From: an uncultured Lachnospiraceae bacterium
GTDB lineage: Bacteria; Bacillota; Clostridia; Lachnospirales; Lachnospiraceae
Direction: 5' to 3'
Assembly: GCA_946554445.1 (NCBI GenBank)
Contig: CAMNSD010000010.1
Coordinates: forward strand, 62,001-126,000
DNA length: 64,000 nucleotides
Of this stretch, positions 46,963-54,477 are shown piece by piece (the stretch's first letter is position 1; each line of letters opens with the position of its first letter). The position numbers and the translations under genes are program-made. The notes below the pieces were generated by a model. That model was not told the origin of the DNA and did no database searches. It saw only the letters and a list, made by a program, of their open reading frames with translations.

Positions 46963-48354
46963 ATGGATTTGACAGATATCAAAGAATTGTATCGTAACAG
47001 TGAGGCATATATCGATAAGGAAGTGACAGTCGGCGGCTGGGTGAGAAGCATCAGGGATTCCAAGACGTTTGGGTTCATTGTGATCAATGACGGCACCTTC
47101 TTTGAGCCGCTGCAGATTGTGTATGGGGACGGCCTTGCTAATTTTGAAACTATATCGAAATTGAATGTAGGTTCTGCCATTATCGCTAAAGGCAAGATCG
47201 TGGCAACGCCCCAGGCCAAGCAGGCGTTTGAAATGCAGGCGGACGAGATTTTGGTAGAGGGACCGTCCACGGCGGATTATCCGTTGCAGAAAAAGAGACA
47301 TAGTTTTGAATATCTGCGCACCATTTCTCATTTGCGGCCGAGGACGAACACTTTCCAGGCGGTTTTCCGCGTGCGTTCCCTGATTGCTTATGCGATTCAC
47401 ACCTTTTTCCAGGAGAGAGGGTTCGTGTATGTGCATACGCCGATCATTACAGGCAGCGACTGTGAGGGCGCGGGCGAGATGTTCCAGGTGACCACCATGG
47501 ATATGAAGAATCTTCCCATGACCGAAGGAGGAGAGGTGGATTACAGCCAGGATTTCTTCGGCAAACCCACCAACCTGACTGTGAGCGGCCAATTAAATGT
47601 GGAAACATATGCATTTGCATTTAAAAACGTATATACATTTGGTCCTACTTTCCGGGCGGAAAATTCCAATACTACAAGACATGCGGCGGAGTTCTGGATG
47701 ATTGAGCCGGAGATGGCTTTTGCGGATCTGACGGATGATATGATGGTGGCGGAAGCCATGTTGAAGCATGTAATCCGCTATGTGCTGGAGAACGCACCGG
47801 AAGAGATGAATTTCTTTAACCAGTTCGTGGACAAAGGTCTGATCGAGCGTCTGAACCATGTGTTAAATTCTGATTTTGCCCATGTGACTTACACAGATGC
47901 GATCCATATTTTAGAGAAGCATAATGATGAGTTTGAATATAAAGTATCCTGGGGCTGCGACCTGCAGACAGAGCATGAGCGCTATCTCACGGAGCAGGAA
48001 TTTAAACGTCCCGTTTTTGTGACAGATTATCCGAAGGAGATCAAGGCCTTCTATATGAAATTAAATGAGGACGGTAAGACCGTGGCTGCCATGGACTGCC
48101 TGGTGCCGGGCATCGGTGAGATCATCGGCGGCAGTCAGAGAGAGGACAGTCTGGAACTTTTAGAGCGCAGAATGGAGGAACTGGGACTAAACAAGGAAGA
48201 CTATCAGTTTTATTTAGACTTAAGAAAGTACGGTTCCGTGAGACATGCAGGCTTTGGCTTAGGCTTTGAGCGGTGTGTCATGTATCTGACCGGTATGGGA
48301 AATATCCGGGATGTGGTGCCTTTCCCCAGGACGGTAAATAACTGTGAACTGTAA
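46963..48354 (+). CDS. asnS: asparaginyl-tRNA synthetase
   Basis: A 463-residue class IIb synthetase. The N-terminal OB anticodon-binding domain includes [18 protein letters not shown]. Class II motifs are seen as [21 protein letters not shown] (motif 2 region) and [15 protein letters not shown] (motif 3). GGAG 8 bases upstream supports ATG 46963. Only about 25 bases separate it from the preceding gene, so no T-box can fit. Confidence 0.95.
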   Translation: MDLTDIKELYRNSEAYIDKEVTVGGWVRSIRDSKTFGFIVINDGTFFEPLQIVYGDGLANFETISKLNVGSAIIAKGKIVATPQAKQAFEMQADEILVEGPSTADYPLQKKRHSFEYLRTISHLRPRTNTFQAVFRVRSLIAYAIHTFFQERGFVYVHTPIITGSDCEGAGEMFQVTTMDMKNLPMTEGGEVDYSQDFFGKPTNLTVSGQLNVETYAFAFKNVYTFGPTFRAENSNTTRHAAEFWMIEPEMAFADLTDDMMVAEAMLKHVIRYVLENAPEEMNFFNQFVDKGLIERLNHVLNSDFAHVTYTDAIHILEKHNDEFEYKVSWGCDLQTEHERYLTEQEFKRPVFVTDYPKEIKAFYMKLNEDGKTVAAMDCLVPGIGEIIGGSQREDSLELLERRMEELGLNKEDYQFYLDLRKYGSVRHAGFGLGFERCVMYLTGMGNIRDVVPFPRTVNNCEL

Positions 48355-48389
48355 TCAGGATAAAATCCGGCGGCGGACGGAAAACGGCG

Positions 48390-49595
48390 ATGAAGAGAAG
48401 ATATAAGAGAGGGATGTATTTCCTGTTATCTTTCATATTGTGCCTGCTAGTGGTAGAACCGATATCGGCTACCACTATTTCCGATTTGCAGGAGGATGTT
48501 AAGAAGAACCAGGCCCAGCTTGACAAGGCCAAAGACAAGATTTCCGATGCCCAGGACGCCCAGGAGGGCGTGGAGGAAGAGATTGCCGATCTGGATGCGG
48601 AGATGGTGGCAATTCTCACGGACATTAACCTGATCGAGGATGCCATCGAAGATAAGGAAGAGGAGATTGCGGCCACCCAGGTGGAATATGATGCGGCGGT
48701 AGCCGATAAAGATGAGCAATATGAATCCATGAAGATACGGATTCAGTTTATGTATGAAAAAGGAGAGATATCCTATCTGCAGATGTTTTTTGGTTCCGAG
48801 AGCATGGGCGACATGGTCAATAAGGCCAACTATGTGGAGGAACTTTACAAGTATGACCGCAGACTGTTAGCCGAGTATGAGGAGACGGTGCAGCTGGTGG
48901 CAGCCCTGCAGGACAGACTGGAAGAGGATAAATCTGAGCTTGAGACTTCCAAGGCTGAATTGGAGGAAGGGCAGGCCTACATGGAAGAAATGATGGCCAA
49001 GAAGAAAGAGGAGTATGAGAACTATGGTCTTGTACTCGCTAAGGCCAAACAGGAGGCAGCCAGCTATACGGCCAAGATCAAACAGGAGACTGCCCAGATC
49101 AGGAAGCTGGAAGAGGAAGAGAGGAAGCGCCGGGAGGAAGAAGAGCGCAGGCGCAAGGAAGAGGAAGAACGCAAACGCAGGGAAGAGGAGGAACGACAGA
49201 GCCAGGAACAAGAATCAAAACCCAACCCCAAACCCTCATCTTCCGGTGGTGGCGGCAAAGGACAGCAGATTGCGGATTTTGCCTGCCAGTTTATCGGCAA
49301 TCCTTATGTGGCAGGCGGTACCAGTCTGACCGAAGGGGCGGATTGTTCCGGGTTTGTGATGTCGGTTTTTAAAGAGTACGGCATTTCCCTTCCCAGAAGT
49401 TCCTATGCGCAGTCTACCTATGGGAAAGAGGTGTCCTACTCGGATGCAAAACCGGGGGATGTAATCTATTACGGCGGCCATGTGGGCATTTACATAGGGG
49501 ACGGAAAGATTGTACATGCCAGCACGGAACGCACAGGTATCAAGATTACGGCAGCCACCTACCGGAACATTATCACGGTGCGGCGGATTGTGTAA
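48390..49595 (+). CDS. CwlO-like NlpC/P60 peptidoglycan endopeptidase
   Basis: A 401-residue secreted hydrolase. The signal peptide ends near ATT at residue 28-29. A long coiled coil (about residues 30-270) carries a Glu/Arg-rich tract, then a Pro/Ser/Gly linker, then NlpC/P60 with the catalytic cysteine in ADCSGFVMSVF and the histidine in GGHVGIYIGDG. The layout matches CwlO/PcsB-type division or elongation hydrolases that are activated by FtsEX through the coiled coil. The gene follows asnS by 35 bases; the ribosome site is weak. It is the last gene before the lar leader. Confidence 0.9.
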   Translation: MKRRYKRGMYFLLSFILCLLVVEPISATTISDLQEDVKKNQAQLDKAKDKISDAQDAQEGVEEEIADLDAEMVAILTDINLIEDAIEDKEEEIAATQVEYDAAVADKDEQYESMKIRIQFMYEKGEISYLQMFFGSESMGDMVNKANYVEELYKYDRRLLAEYEETVQLVAALQDRLEEDKSELETSKAELEEGQAYMEEMMAKKKEEYENYGLVLAKAKQEAASYTAKIKQETAQIRKLEEEERKRREEEERRRKEEEERKRREEEERQSQEQESKPNPKPSSSGGGGKGQQIADFACQFIGNPYVAGGTSLTEGADCSGFVMSVFKEYGISLPRSSYAQSTYGKEVSYSDAKPGDVIYYGGHVGIYIGDGKIVHASTERTGIKITAATYRNIITVRRIV

Positions 49596-49608
49596 TGCAT
49601 AAATGGGC

Positions 49609-49638
49609 TTGACTTTTCACCAGATGTCAAGATAAGAT
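49609..49638 (+). promoter_or_regulatory. sigma-A promoter for the lar operon
   Basis: TTGACT (49609-49614) and TAAGAT (49633-49638) are 18 bases apart. The transcript would carry a leader of about 200 bases before larE. Confidence 0.55.
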
Positions 49639-49645
49639 ATCAGTA

Positions 49646-49836
49646 TCTACTGGCAGGAAGCCGGATTGGGAAACAGAAGTTTCCGTGTCATGATACAGAG
49701 GTGCCATAAGATATCATCGGTTCATTGATTTTTGTATAGAAATAATATATTGTACAGAAATTATACAATATATAGGTAAATAATGTATACACAAGAAGGT
49801 ATACGATTCTTCCAAGAAGGATTGTGTACTTTTTTT
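49646..49836 (+). ncRNA. candidate cis-regulatory leader RNA of larE with terminal terminator
   Basis: The leader contains a GGAAAC-AGAA-GTTTCC hairpin (near 49669-49684), flanked by TGGCA/TGCCA pairing, and an ATTGTA/TACAAT hairpin (49749-49769). It ends in TACACAA/TTGTGTA (49788-49794 with 49822-49828) followed by seven T (49830-49836). The segment CAAGAAGG occurs twice (49792-49799 and 49813-49820) around a single CTTCC (49809-49813), allowing mutually exclusive pairings. It resembles no riboswitch class I can recognise. Confidence 0.45.
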
Positions 49837-49854
49837 GCGCAAAAGAGGTGCGAG

Positions 49855-50601
49855 ATGAAACTTGTTGATTTTTTTAAGGAAAATCCCAAAGCGGCCATAG
49901 CCTTTTCTGGTGGGGTGGATTCAGCCTATCTGCTCTATGCGGCAGTGCATTTGGGTGTGGATGTGCGGGCATATTATGTAAAAAGCGCTTTTCAGCCACA
50001 GTTTGAACTGGAGGATGCCAGGCGGCTGGCGAAGCAGCTATCGGTCGATCTACGGATTCTGGAAGTAGATGTGCTCTCCTGTGGGACAATCGCAGAGAAT
50101 CCCAGTGACCGGTGTTATCATTGTAAGAAGATGATATTTTCAGCTATTGCCCAGGCGGCGGCAGGAGACGGCTATCAGCTGCTTTTGGATGGCACCAATG
50201 CATCCGATGAGGAGGGGGACCGGCCGGGGATGCGGGCGCTCCAGGAACTTAGGGTGCGTTCACCGTTGCGGGAATGTGGACTGACCAAGGAAAAAATACG
50301 CAGTCTATCCAAAGATGCAGGGCTTTTTACCTGGAATAAGCCGGCCTATGCCTGTCTGGCCACCAGGATTCCCACAGGAGAAGTTATTACAGAAGAGAAA
50401 CTCCTGACAGCGGAGGCATCAGAGGAATATTTATTTTCCCTGGGATTTACGGATTTTAGGGTACGCAGGATGGGAGAGGCGGCACGCCTGCAGTTCCCGG
50501 CAGAACAGTTCGAGCGGGTGCTTCGTATGCGGGAGGAAATCCTTACCGGATTGAAACGATATTATAAAGCAGTTTTACTGGATTTGGAGGTGAGAGAATG
50601 A
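49855..50601 (+). CDS. larE: LarE, ATP-dependent sacrificial sulfur transferase
   Basis: A 248-residue PP-loop protein that sulfurates the pyridinium dicarboxylate precursor of the nickel-pincer nucleotide. The pyrophosphate loop AFSGGVDSAYLL is at residues 15-26. The sulfur-donating cysteine is in NKPAYACLATRIP; further cysteines lie in SDRCYHCKK. AAGAGGTG 5 bases upstream supports ATG 49855 over the frame start at 49783, which falls in the terminator hairpin. The stop overlaps larB (ATGA). No larA is nearby. Confidence 0.93.
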   Translation: MKLVDFFKENPKAAIAFSGGVDSAYLLYAAVHLGVDVRAYYVKSAFQPQFELEDARRLAKQLSVDLRILEVDVLSCGTIAENPSDRCYHCKKMIFSAIAQAAAGDGYQLLLDGTNASDEEGDRPGMRALQELRVRSPLRECGLTKEKIRSLSKDAGLFTWNKPAYACLATRIPTGEVITEEKLLTAEASEEYLFSLGFTDFRVRRMGEAARLQFPAEQFERVLRMREEILTGLKRYYKAVLLDLEVRE

Positions 50602-51371
50602 ACAGCGATATCAAGAAAATTCTGGAACATGTGCGGGATGGAGAACTTACGGTGGAGGAGGCGCTGCTTACGTTCAAGAAACAGCCCTTTGAAGATATCG
50701 GCTATGCCAGGGTGGATATGCACCGGGGCATCAGGCAGGGGGCGGCGGAAGTCATATACGGCGCGGGTAAGACGCCGGAACAGATGATTGGCATTGTGGA
50801 TACCATGAAAAAGAACGGGCAGGAAACCATCCTGATCACACGGTTGTCTCCGGAATCCGCCCGGATGATGGAACGGGAGCATGAGATGACGTATCATGAG
50901 CAGGCCCGGATTGGTATCATCGGCAAGATGCCGGAACCTGACGGCATTGGAAAGATCGTGGTGGCCACTGGCGGCACCTCAGATATTCCGGTGGCGGAGG
51001 AAGCGGCGCTCACCGCCCAGGTGCATGGCAACGAAGTAGTGCGGCTCTATGATGTGGGTGTGGCAGGTCTGCATAGACTGTTGGCATGCATGGACGATAT
51101 CATGGGCGCTTCGGTAATTATTGCCATCGCCGGCATGGAAGGAGCGCTGGCCAGTGTGATTGGCGGACTGGCGGACTGCCCGGTGATCGCGGTACCCACA
51201 AGCGTGGGGTATGGAGCCTCTTTTCACGGGGTATCGGCCTTATTGTCCATGTTAAATTCTTGTGCCAGCGGCGTATCGGTAGTGAATATTGATAACGGCT
51301 ATGGTGCCGGGTATCTGGCCAGCCGGATTAATCATATGGAGGCAAAAAATAAAGGAATTAATGACAGATAA
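50598..51371 (+). CDS. larB: LarB, pyridinium biscarboxylic acid mononucleotide synthase
   Basis: A 257-residue PurE-like carboxylase/hydrolase acting on nicotinic acid adenine dinucleotide, the first step of nickel-pincer synthesis. The N-terminal part (residues 1-110) is followed by the PurE-like domain with VATGGTSDIPVAEEA, YDVGVAGLHR and PTSVGYGASFHG. It starts inside the larE stop codon and is followed 14 bases later by larC. Confidence 0.94.
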   Translation: MNSDIKKILEHVRDGELTVEEALLTFKKQPFEDIGYARVDMHRGIRQGAAEVIYGAGKTPEQMIGIVDTMKKNGQETILITRLSPESARMMEREHEMTYHEQARIGIIGKMPEPDGIGKIVVATGGTSDIPVAEEAALTAQVHGNEVVRLYDVGVAGLHRLLACMDDIMGASVIIAIAGMEGALASVIGGLADCPVIAVPTSVGYGASFHGVSALLSMLNSCASGVSVVNIDNGYGAGYLASRINHMEAKNKGINDR

Positions 51372-51385
51372 TACGGAGGTTAAGG

Positions 51386-52741
51386 ATGAAGACATTATAT
51401 CTGGATTGCGGCATGGGTGCGGCTGGAGATATGCTCACGGCGGCATTGCTGGAACTTATGCCGGAGCGGGAGAAGATGGAGGAAGCGTTAAACAATCTGG
51501 GAATCCCGGATGTGGATATTAAGGCGGAAATGGTGAGTAAGTGTGGCATCGGCGGAACCCATATCTCAGTACGGGTTCACGGAGAAGAAGAGACAGAGGA
51601 TATGTATGAATTTCAGGCAGTTCATGATAATGACCATGAGCATACGCACAACTGTGAACATATGGACGGGCATGAGGGCACACATATGCACGAGCACAGC
51701 CATGAGCATATGCACGAGCACAGCCATGAACATACGCACGAGCACAGCCATGAGCATGAACACGAGCACAGCCATGAACATACGCACGAACACGGCCACG
51801 AGCATACGCATCACCACAGCGGTCTGCACGAAATAGAACATATTGTGGGGAAACTGTCGGTATCGGAACGGGTGAAGCAGGATATCTTGGCGGTCTTTCA
51901 TCTGATTGCGGAGGCGGAGAGTCATGTGCACGGAATGCCTGTCACGGAAATCCATTTCCATGAAGTGGGGACGATGGATGCGGTGGCGGATGTTGCGGCT
52001 GTGTGTTTGCTGATGGAAAGACTGGCACCGGATCAAGTCGTTGTATCGCCGGTGCATGTGGGCAGCGGTCAAGTGAAATGTGCCCACGGGATACTGCCGG
52101 TGCCGGCGCCGGCAACAGCGTATATTCTCCAGGATGTACCGATTTATGGCGGAGAAATACGGGGAGAACTGTGTACGCCTACCGGGGCTGCTTTATTAAA
52201 GCATTTTGCCGATTGTTTCGGCGCCATGCCGGTGATGCGCACTACGGCCATCGGTTACGGTATGGGTAAGAAGGATTTTCCGGCGGCCAACTGCGTGCGA
52301 GCTCTTTTAGGCGAGACAGAAAATGCCGGGGATACGGTGGCGGAATTATGTTGTAATGTGGATGATATGACGGCTGAGGCCATTGGCTTTGCCACAGAGA
52401 CGCTGCTGGCGGCAGGGGCGTTGGAAGTTTATACGACTCCTGTGGGTATGAAGAAATCGCGACCGGGCATCGTACTCAATGTGATGTGCAAAGAAGCCAT
52501 GAAAGATGAGATGGTGCGGCTGATTTTCAGGCATACGACGACCATCGGCATCCGGGAAAATATTTCCAGAAGATATACGCTTGACCGTTCCATAGAGAAT
52601 GTGCAGACGCAGTACGGTGAAGTTCGAAGGAAGGTTTGCAAGGGATATGGAGTGACGCGGGAAAAGTATGAGTATGAGGATCTGGCGCGCATCGCAAGGG
52701 AGAGAGACATGTCTGTGGGAGAGGTATTATCTTCTTTGTAA
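51386..52741 (+). CDS. larC: LarC, nickel insertion enzyme (single frame, histidine-rich insert)
   Basis: A 451-residue CTP-dependent nickel insertase. N-terminal LYLDCGMGAAGDML and central EIHFHEVGTMDAVADV and GELCTPTGAALL are LarC motifs; the C-terminal LarC2 half contains NVDDMTAEAIGFA. In Lactobacillus plantarum the gene is split by a programmed frameshift, but here one frame spans all. Residues 80-152 form a His/Glu insert (32 His in 73), encoded by a degenerate 24-base repeat with GAGCACAGCCATGA units. A GGAGG site precedes the ATG. The insert probably binds or stores nickel. Confidence 0.93.
   Translation: MKTLYLDCGMGAAGDMLTAALLELMPEREKMEEALNNLGIPDVDIKAEMVSKCGIGGTHISVRVHGEEETEDMYEFQAVHDNDHEHTHNCEHMDGHEGTHMHEHSHEHMHEHSHEHTHEHSHEHEHEHSHEHTHEHGHEHTHHHSGLHEIEHIVGKLSVSERVKQDILAVFHLIAEAESHVHGMPVTEIHFHEVGTMDAVADVAAVCLLMERLAPDQVVVSPVHVGSGQVKCAHGILPVPAPATAYILQDVPIYGGEIRGELCTPTGAALLKHFADCFGAMPVMRTTAIGYGMGKKDFPAANCVRALLGETENAGDTVAELCCNVDDMTAEAIGFATETLLAAGALEVYTTPVGMKKSRPGIVLNVMCKEAMKDEMVRLIFRHTTTIGIRENISRRYTLDRSIENVQTQYGEVRRKVCKGYGVTREKYEYEDLARIARERDMSVGEVLSSL
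51623..51841 (+). repeat. tandem repeat encoding the LarC histidine-rich insert
   Basis: Degenerate direct repeats of about 24 bases, with core GAGCACAGCCATGA(A/G)CAT, encode alternating His-Glu and His-Ser pairs. The repeat preserves the frame throughout. Confidence 0.8.
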
Positions 52742-52790
52742 AATTCGTAAAACAGTCTTTCCAGATGGGCATAGACGATAGACCTGTTTT

Positions 52791-52836
52791 ATAGAGATGA
52801 TATTTATAGAGATAGCATTGATAGAGATGATATTTA
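52791..52836 (+). promoter_or_regulatory. tandem 30-base direct repeat upstream of the ABC importer
   Basis: ATAGAGATGATATTTA occurs at 52791-52806 and again at 52821-52836, with a related TAGAGATAGCATTG between. The 30-base period and location, 27 bases before the substrate-binding protein gene, suggest an operator or leader. An AAAACAG/CTGTTTT hairpin (about 52749-52787) just upstream may terminate larC transcripts in part. Confidence 0.4.
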
Positions 52837-52862
52837 GAAAGAATCAAAGGTTGGCTTGGAAG

Positions 52863-54458
52863 ATGAATAATAGGATGCAAATATTGACGGCGGCAGTCAT
52901 GGCGGCACTTGCATTGACAGCCTGCGGCAGCAAGGAGACGCCGTCAGATGATTTACCAGAAGGCGGGAAAGCGGCGGAGTATTTGGCGGCAGAGGAGAAA
53001 GAAGGCAGTACATTAGTCTATGGCAGCGGCGACTACACGCGGATCAATCCGGCCATGGATGAGCATGGGGAGATCAATCTGCTTCTCTTTAATGGGCTGA
53101 CGGCACACAATGGTGATAACGAGGTGGTGCCAGGGCTTGCAAAACGCTGGGAGTATGACGAGGTCTCCTGCACGTATACCTTTTATCTGGAAGAGGACGT
53201 AAAGTGGCATGACGGCGAACCCTTTACGGCGGCGGATGTGAAATTTACGATAGAAGCTATTATGGATCCCGCTAACGGTTCTGAAAATGCGCCTAATTAT
53301 GAAGATGTGAAAGAAGTCACAGTGGTGGATGAGCAGACCGTTTCTTTCCGGCTGGCGGCTCCCAATGTGGCGTTTCTCGATTATATGACCATGGCGGTGC
53401 TTCCGAAGCATCTGTTGGAAGGAGAGGATATGCAGGAGTCCGCTTTCTTTCGACATCCCATTGGGACAGGGCCTTATCGTCTGGAAAGATGGGATGAGGG
53501 ACAGGCCATTATCCTGACCAGGAATGACGCATATTTTCGGGGAAAACCGGGAATCGAGAAAGTTATCTTTAAGATTGTTCCCGATGACAATGCCAGGGCA
53601 ATCCAGATGGAGGCGGGTGAACTTGACCTTGCGCTCTTGACGCCGAAGGACGCTGGGAATTTTGCCGATAGAGATGGGTATGTCTGTTATGACATGAAGA
53701 CTTCGGATTACCGAGGGATTCTTTTTAACTTTCACAATCCTTTTTGGCAGAAAAACAGGGACATTATTCCCGCGATCTGTTATGCCATTGACAGACAGGC
53801 GATCGTTGACGCTGTCCTGCTTGGTCAGGGAATCCCAGCCTACGGGCCCCTGCAGCGCAACATTTATAACAATGAGGCGGTGGAACGGTATGATTACGAT
53901 CCGGCTGCGGCCAGGGCTGTTCTGGAAAATCTGGGATGTGTATTGGGACAAGACGGCATCTATACAAGAGATGGGGAAAGGCTCTCCTTTGTAATCAGCG
54001 TGGGCGCGGGCGACCAGGTGCGCCTGGATATTGCCCAGGCGGCGGCACAGCAGATCCGGGAAGTGGGAATTGACTGCAGTGTGGAGATCCCCACCCGCGT
54101 AGACTGGGGCGGGCAGATGGCCTATCTGATTGGCTGGGGCAGTCCGTTTGATGCGGACGACCACACCTATAAGGTATTTGGCACGGATAAAGGGGCCAAT
54201 TACAGCGGTTATTCCAATGCGCTGGTGGACCAATACCTCATAAAGGCGCGGCAGTCTGACGATCCGCTTGTCCGGGCCGAGAATTACGATCGGTTTCAGG
54301 AGGAACTGGCGAAGGATCCTGCCTACGCATTTATCTGTTATATTGATGCCAATTATGTGGCGGACGCTTCCATTCGGGGCATTTCGCCTGACACTGTGAT
54401 GGGACATCATGGGGTGGGGATTTTTTGGAACATTGCCGAGTGGACGATGGAGGAGTAG
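52863..54458 (+). CDS. family-5 ABC substrate-binding lipoprotein (peptide/nickel type)
   Basis: A 531-residue extracytoplasmic lipoprotein; lipobox ALTACG near residue 20. The SBP_bac_5 fold is seen from VVPGLAKRWEYDE, VKWHDGEPFTAADVKFT and GTGPYRLERWDEG. The C-terminal part contains MGHHGVGIFWNIAEW with two adjacent histidines. The ligand class (oligopeptide, nickel complex) cannot be read directly; location behind larEBC makes nickel a plausible substrate (inference). The start is chosen at the signal peptide ATG; ATG 52797 and 52875 are alternatives. Genes for two fused ATPases and two permeases follow. Confidence 0.85.
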   Translation: MNNRMQILTAAVMAALALTACGSKETPSDDLPEGGKAAEYLAAEEKEGSTLVYGSGDYTRINPAMDEHGEINLLLFNGLTAHNGDNEVVPGLAKRWEYDEVSCTYTFYLEEDVKWHDGEPFTAADVKFTIEAIMDPANGSENAPNYEDVKEVTVVDEQTVSFRLAAPNVAFLDYMTMAVLPKHLLEGEDMQESAFFRHPIGTGPYRLERWDEGQAIILTRNDAYFRGKPGIEKVIFKIVPDDNARAIQMEAGELDLALLTPKDAGNFADRDGYVCYDMKTSDYRGILFNFHNPFWQKNRDIIPAICYAIDRQAIVDAVLLGQGIPAYGPLQRNIYNNEAVERYDYDPAAARAVLENLGCVLGQDGIYTRDGERLSFVISVGAGDQVRLDIAQAAAQQIREVGIDCSVEIPTRVDWGGQMAYLIGWGSPFDADDHTYKVFGTDKGANYSGYSNALVDQYLIKARQSDDPLVRAENYDRFQEELAKDPAYAFICYIDANYVADASIRGISPDTVMGHHGVGIFWNIAEWTMEE

Positions 54459-54477
54459 AAGAATAAGAGGTTTATAG

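Noticed and set aside
51623..51841. Direct repeats considered as a CRISPR array
   Set aside because: The repeats are contiguous with no unique spacers and encode a histidine-rich protein stretch in frame.
51566..52087. 173-residue open frame opposite the His-rich larC region
   Set aside because: It consists of methionine/valine/leucine repeats produced by reading the His repeat in reverse.
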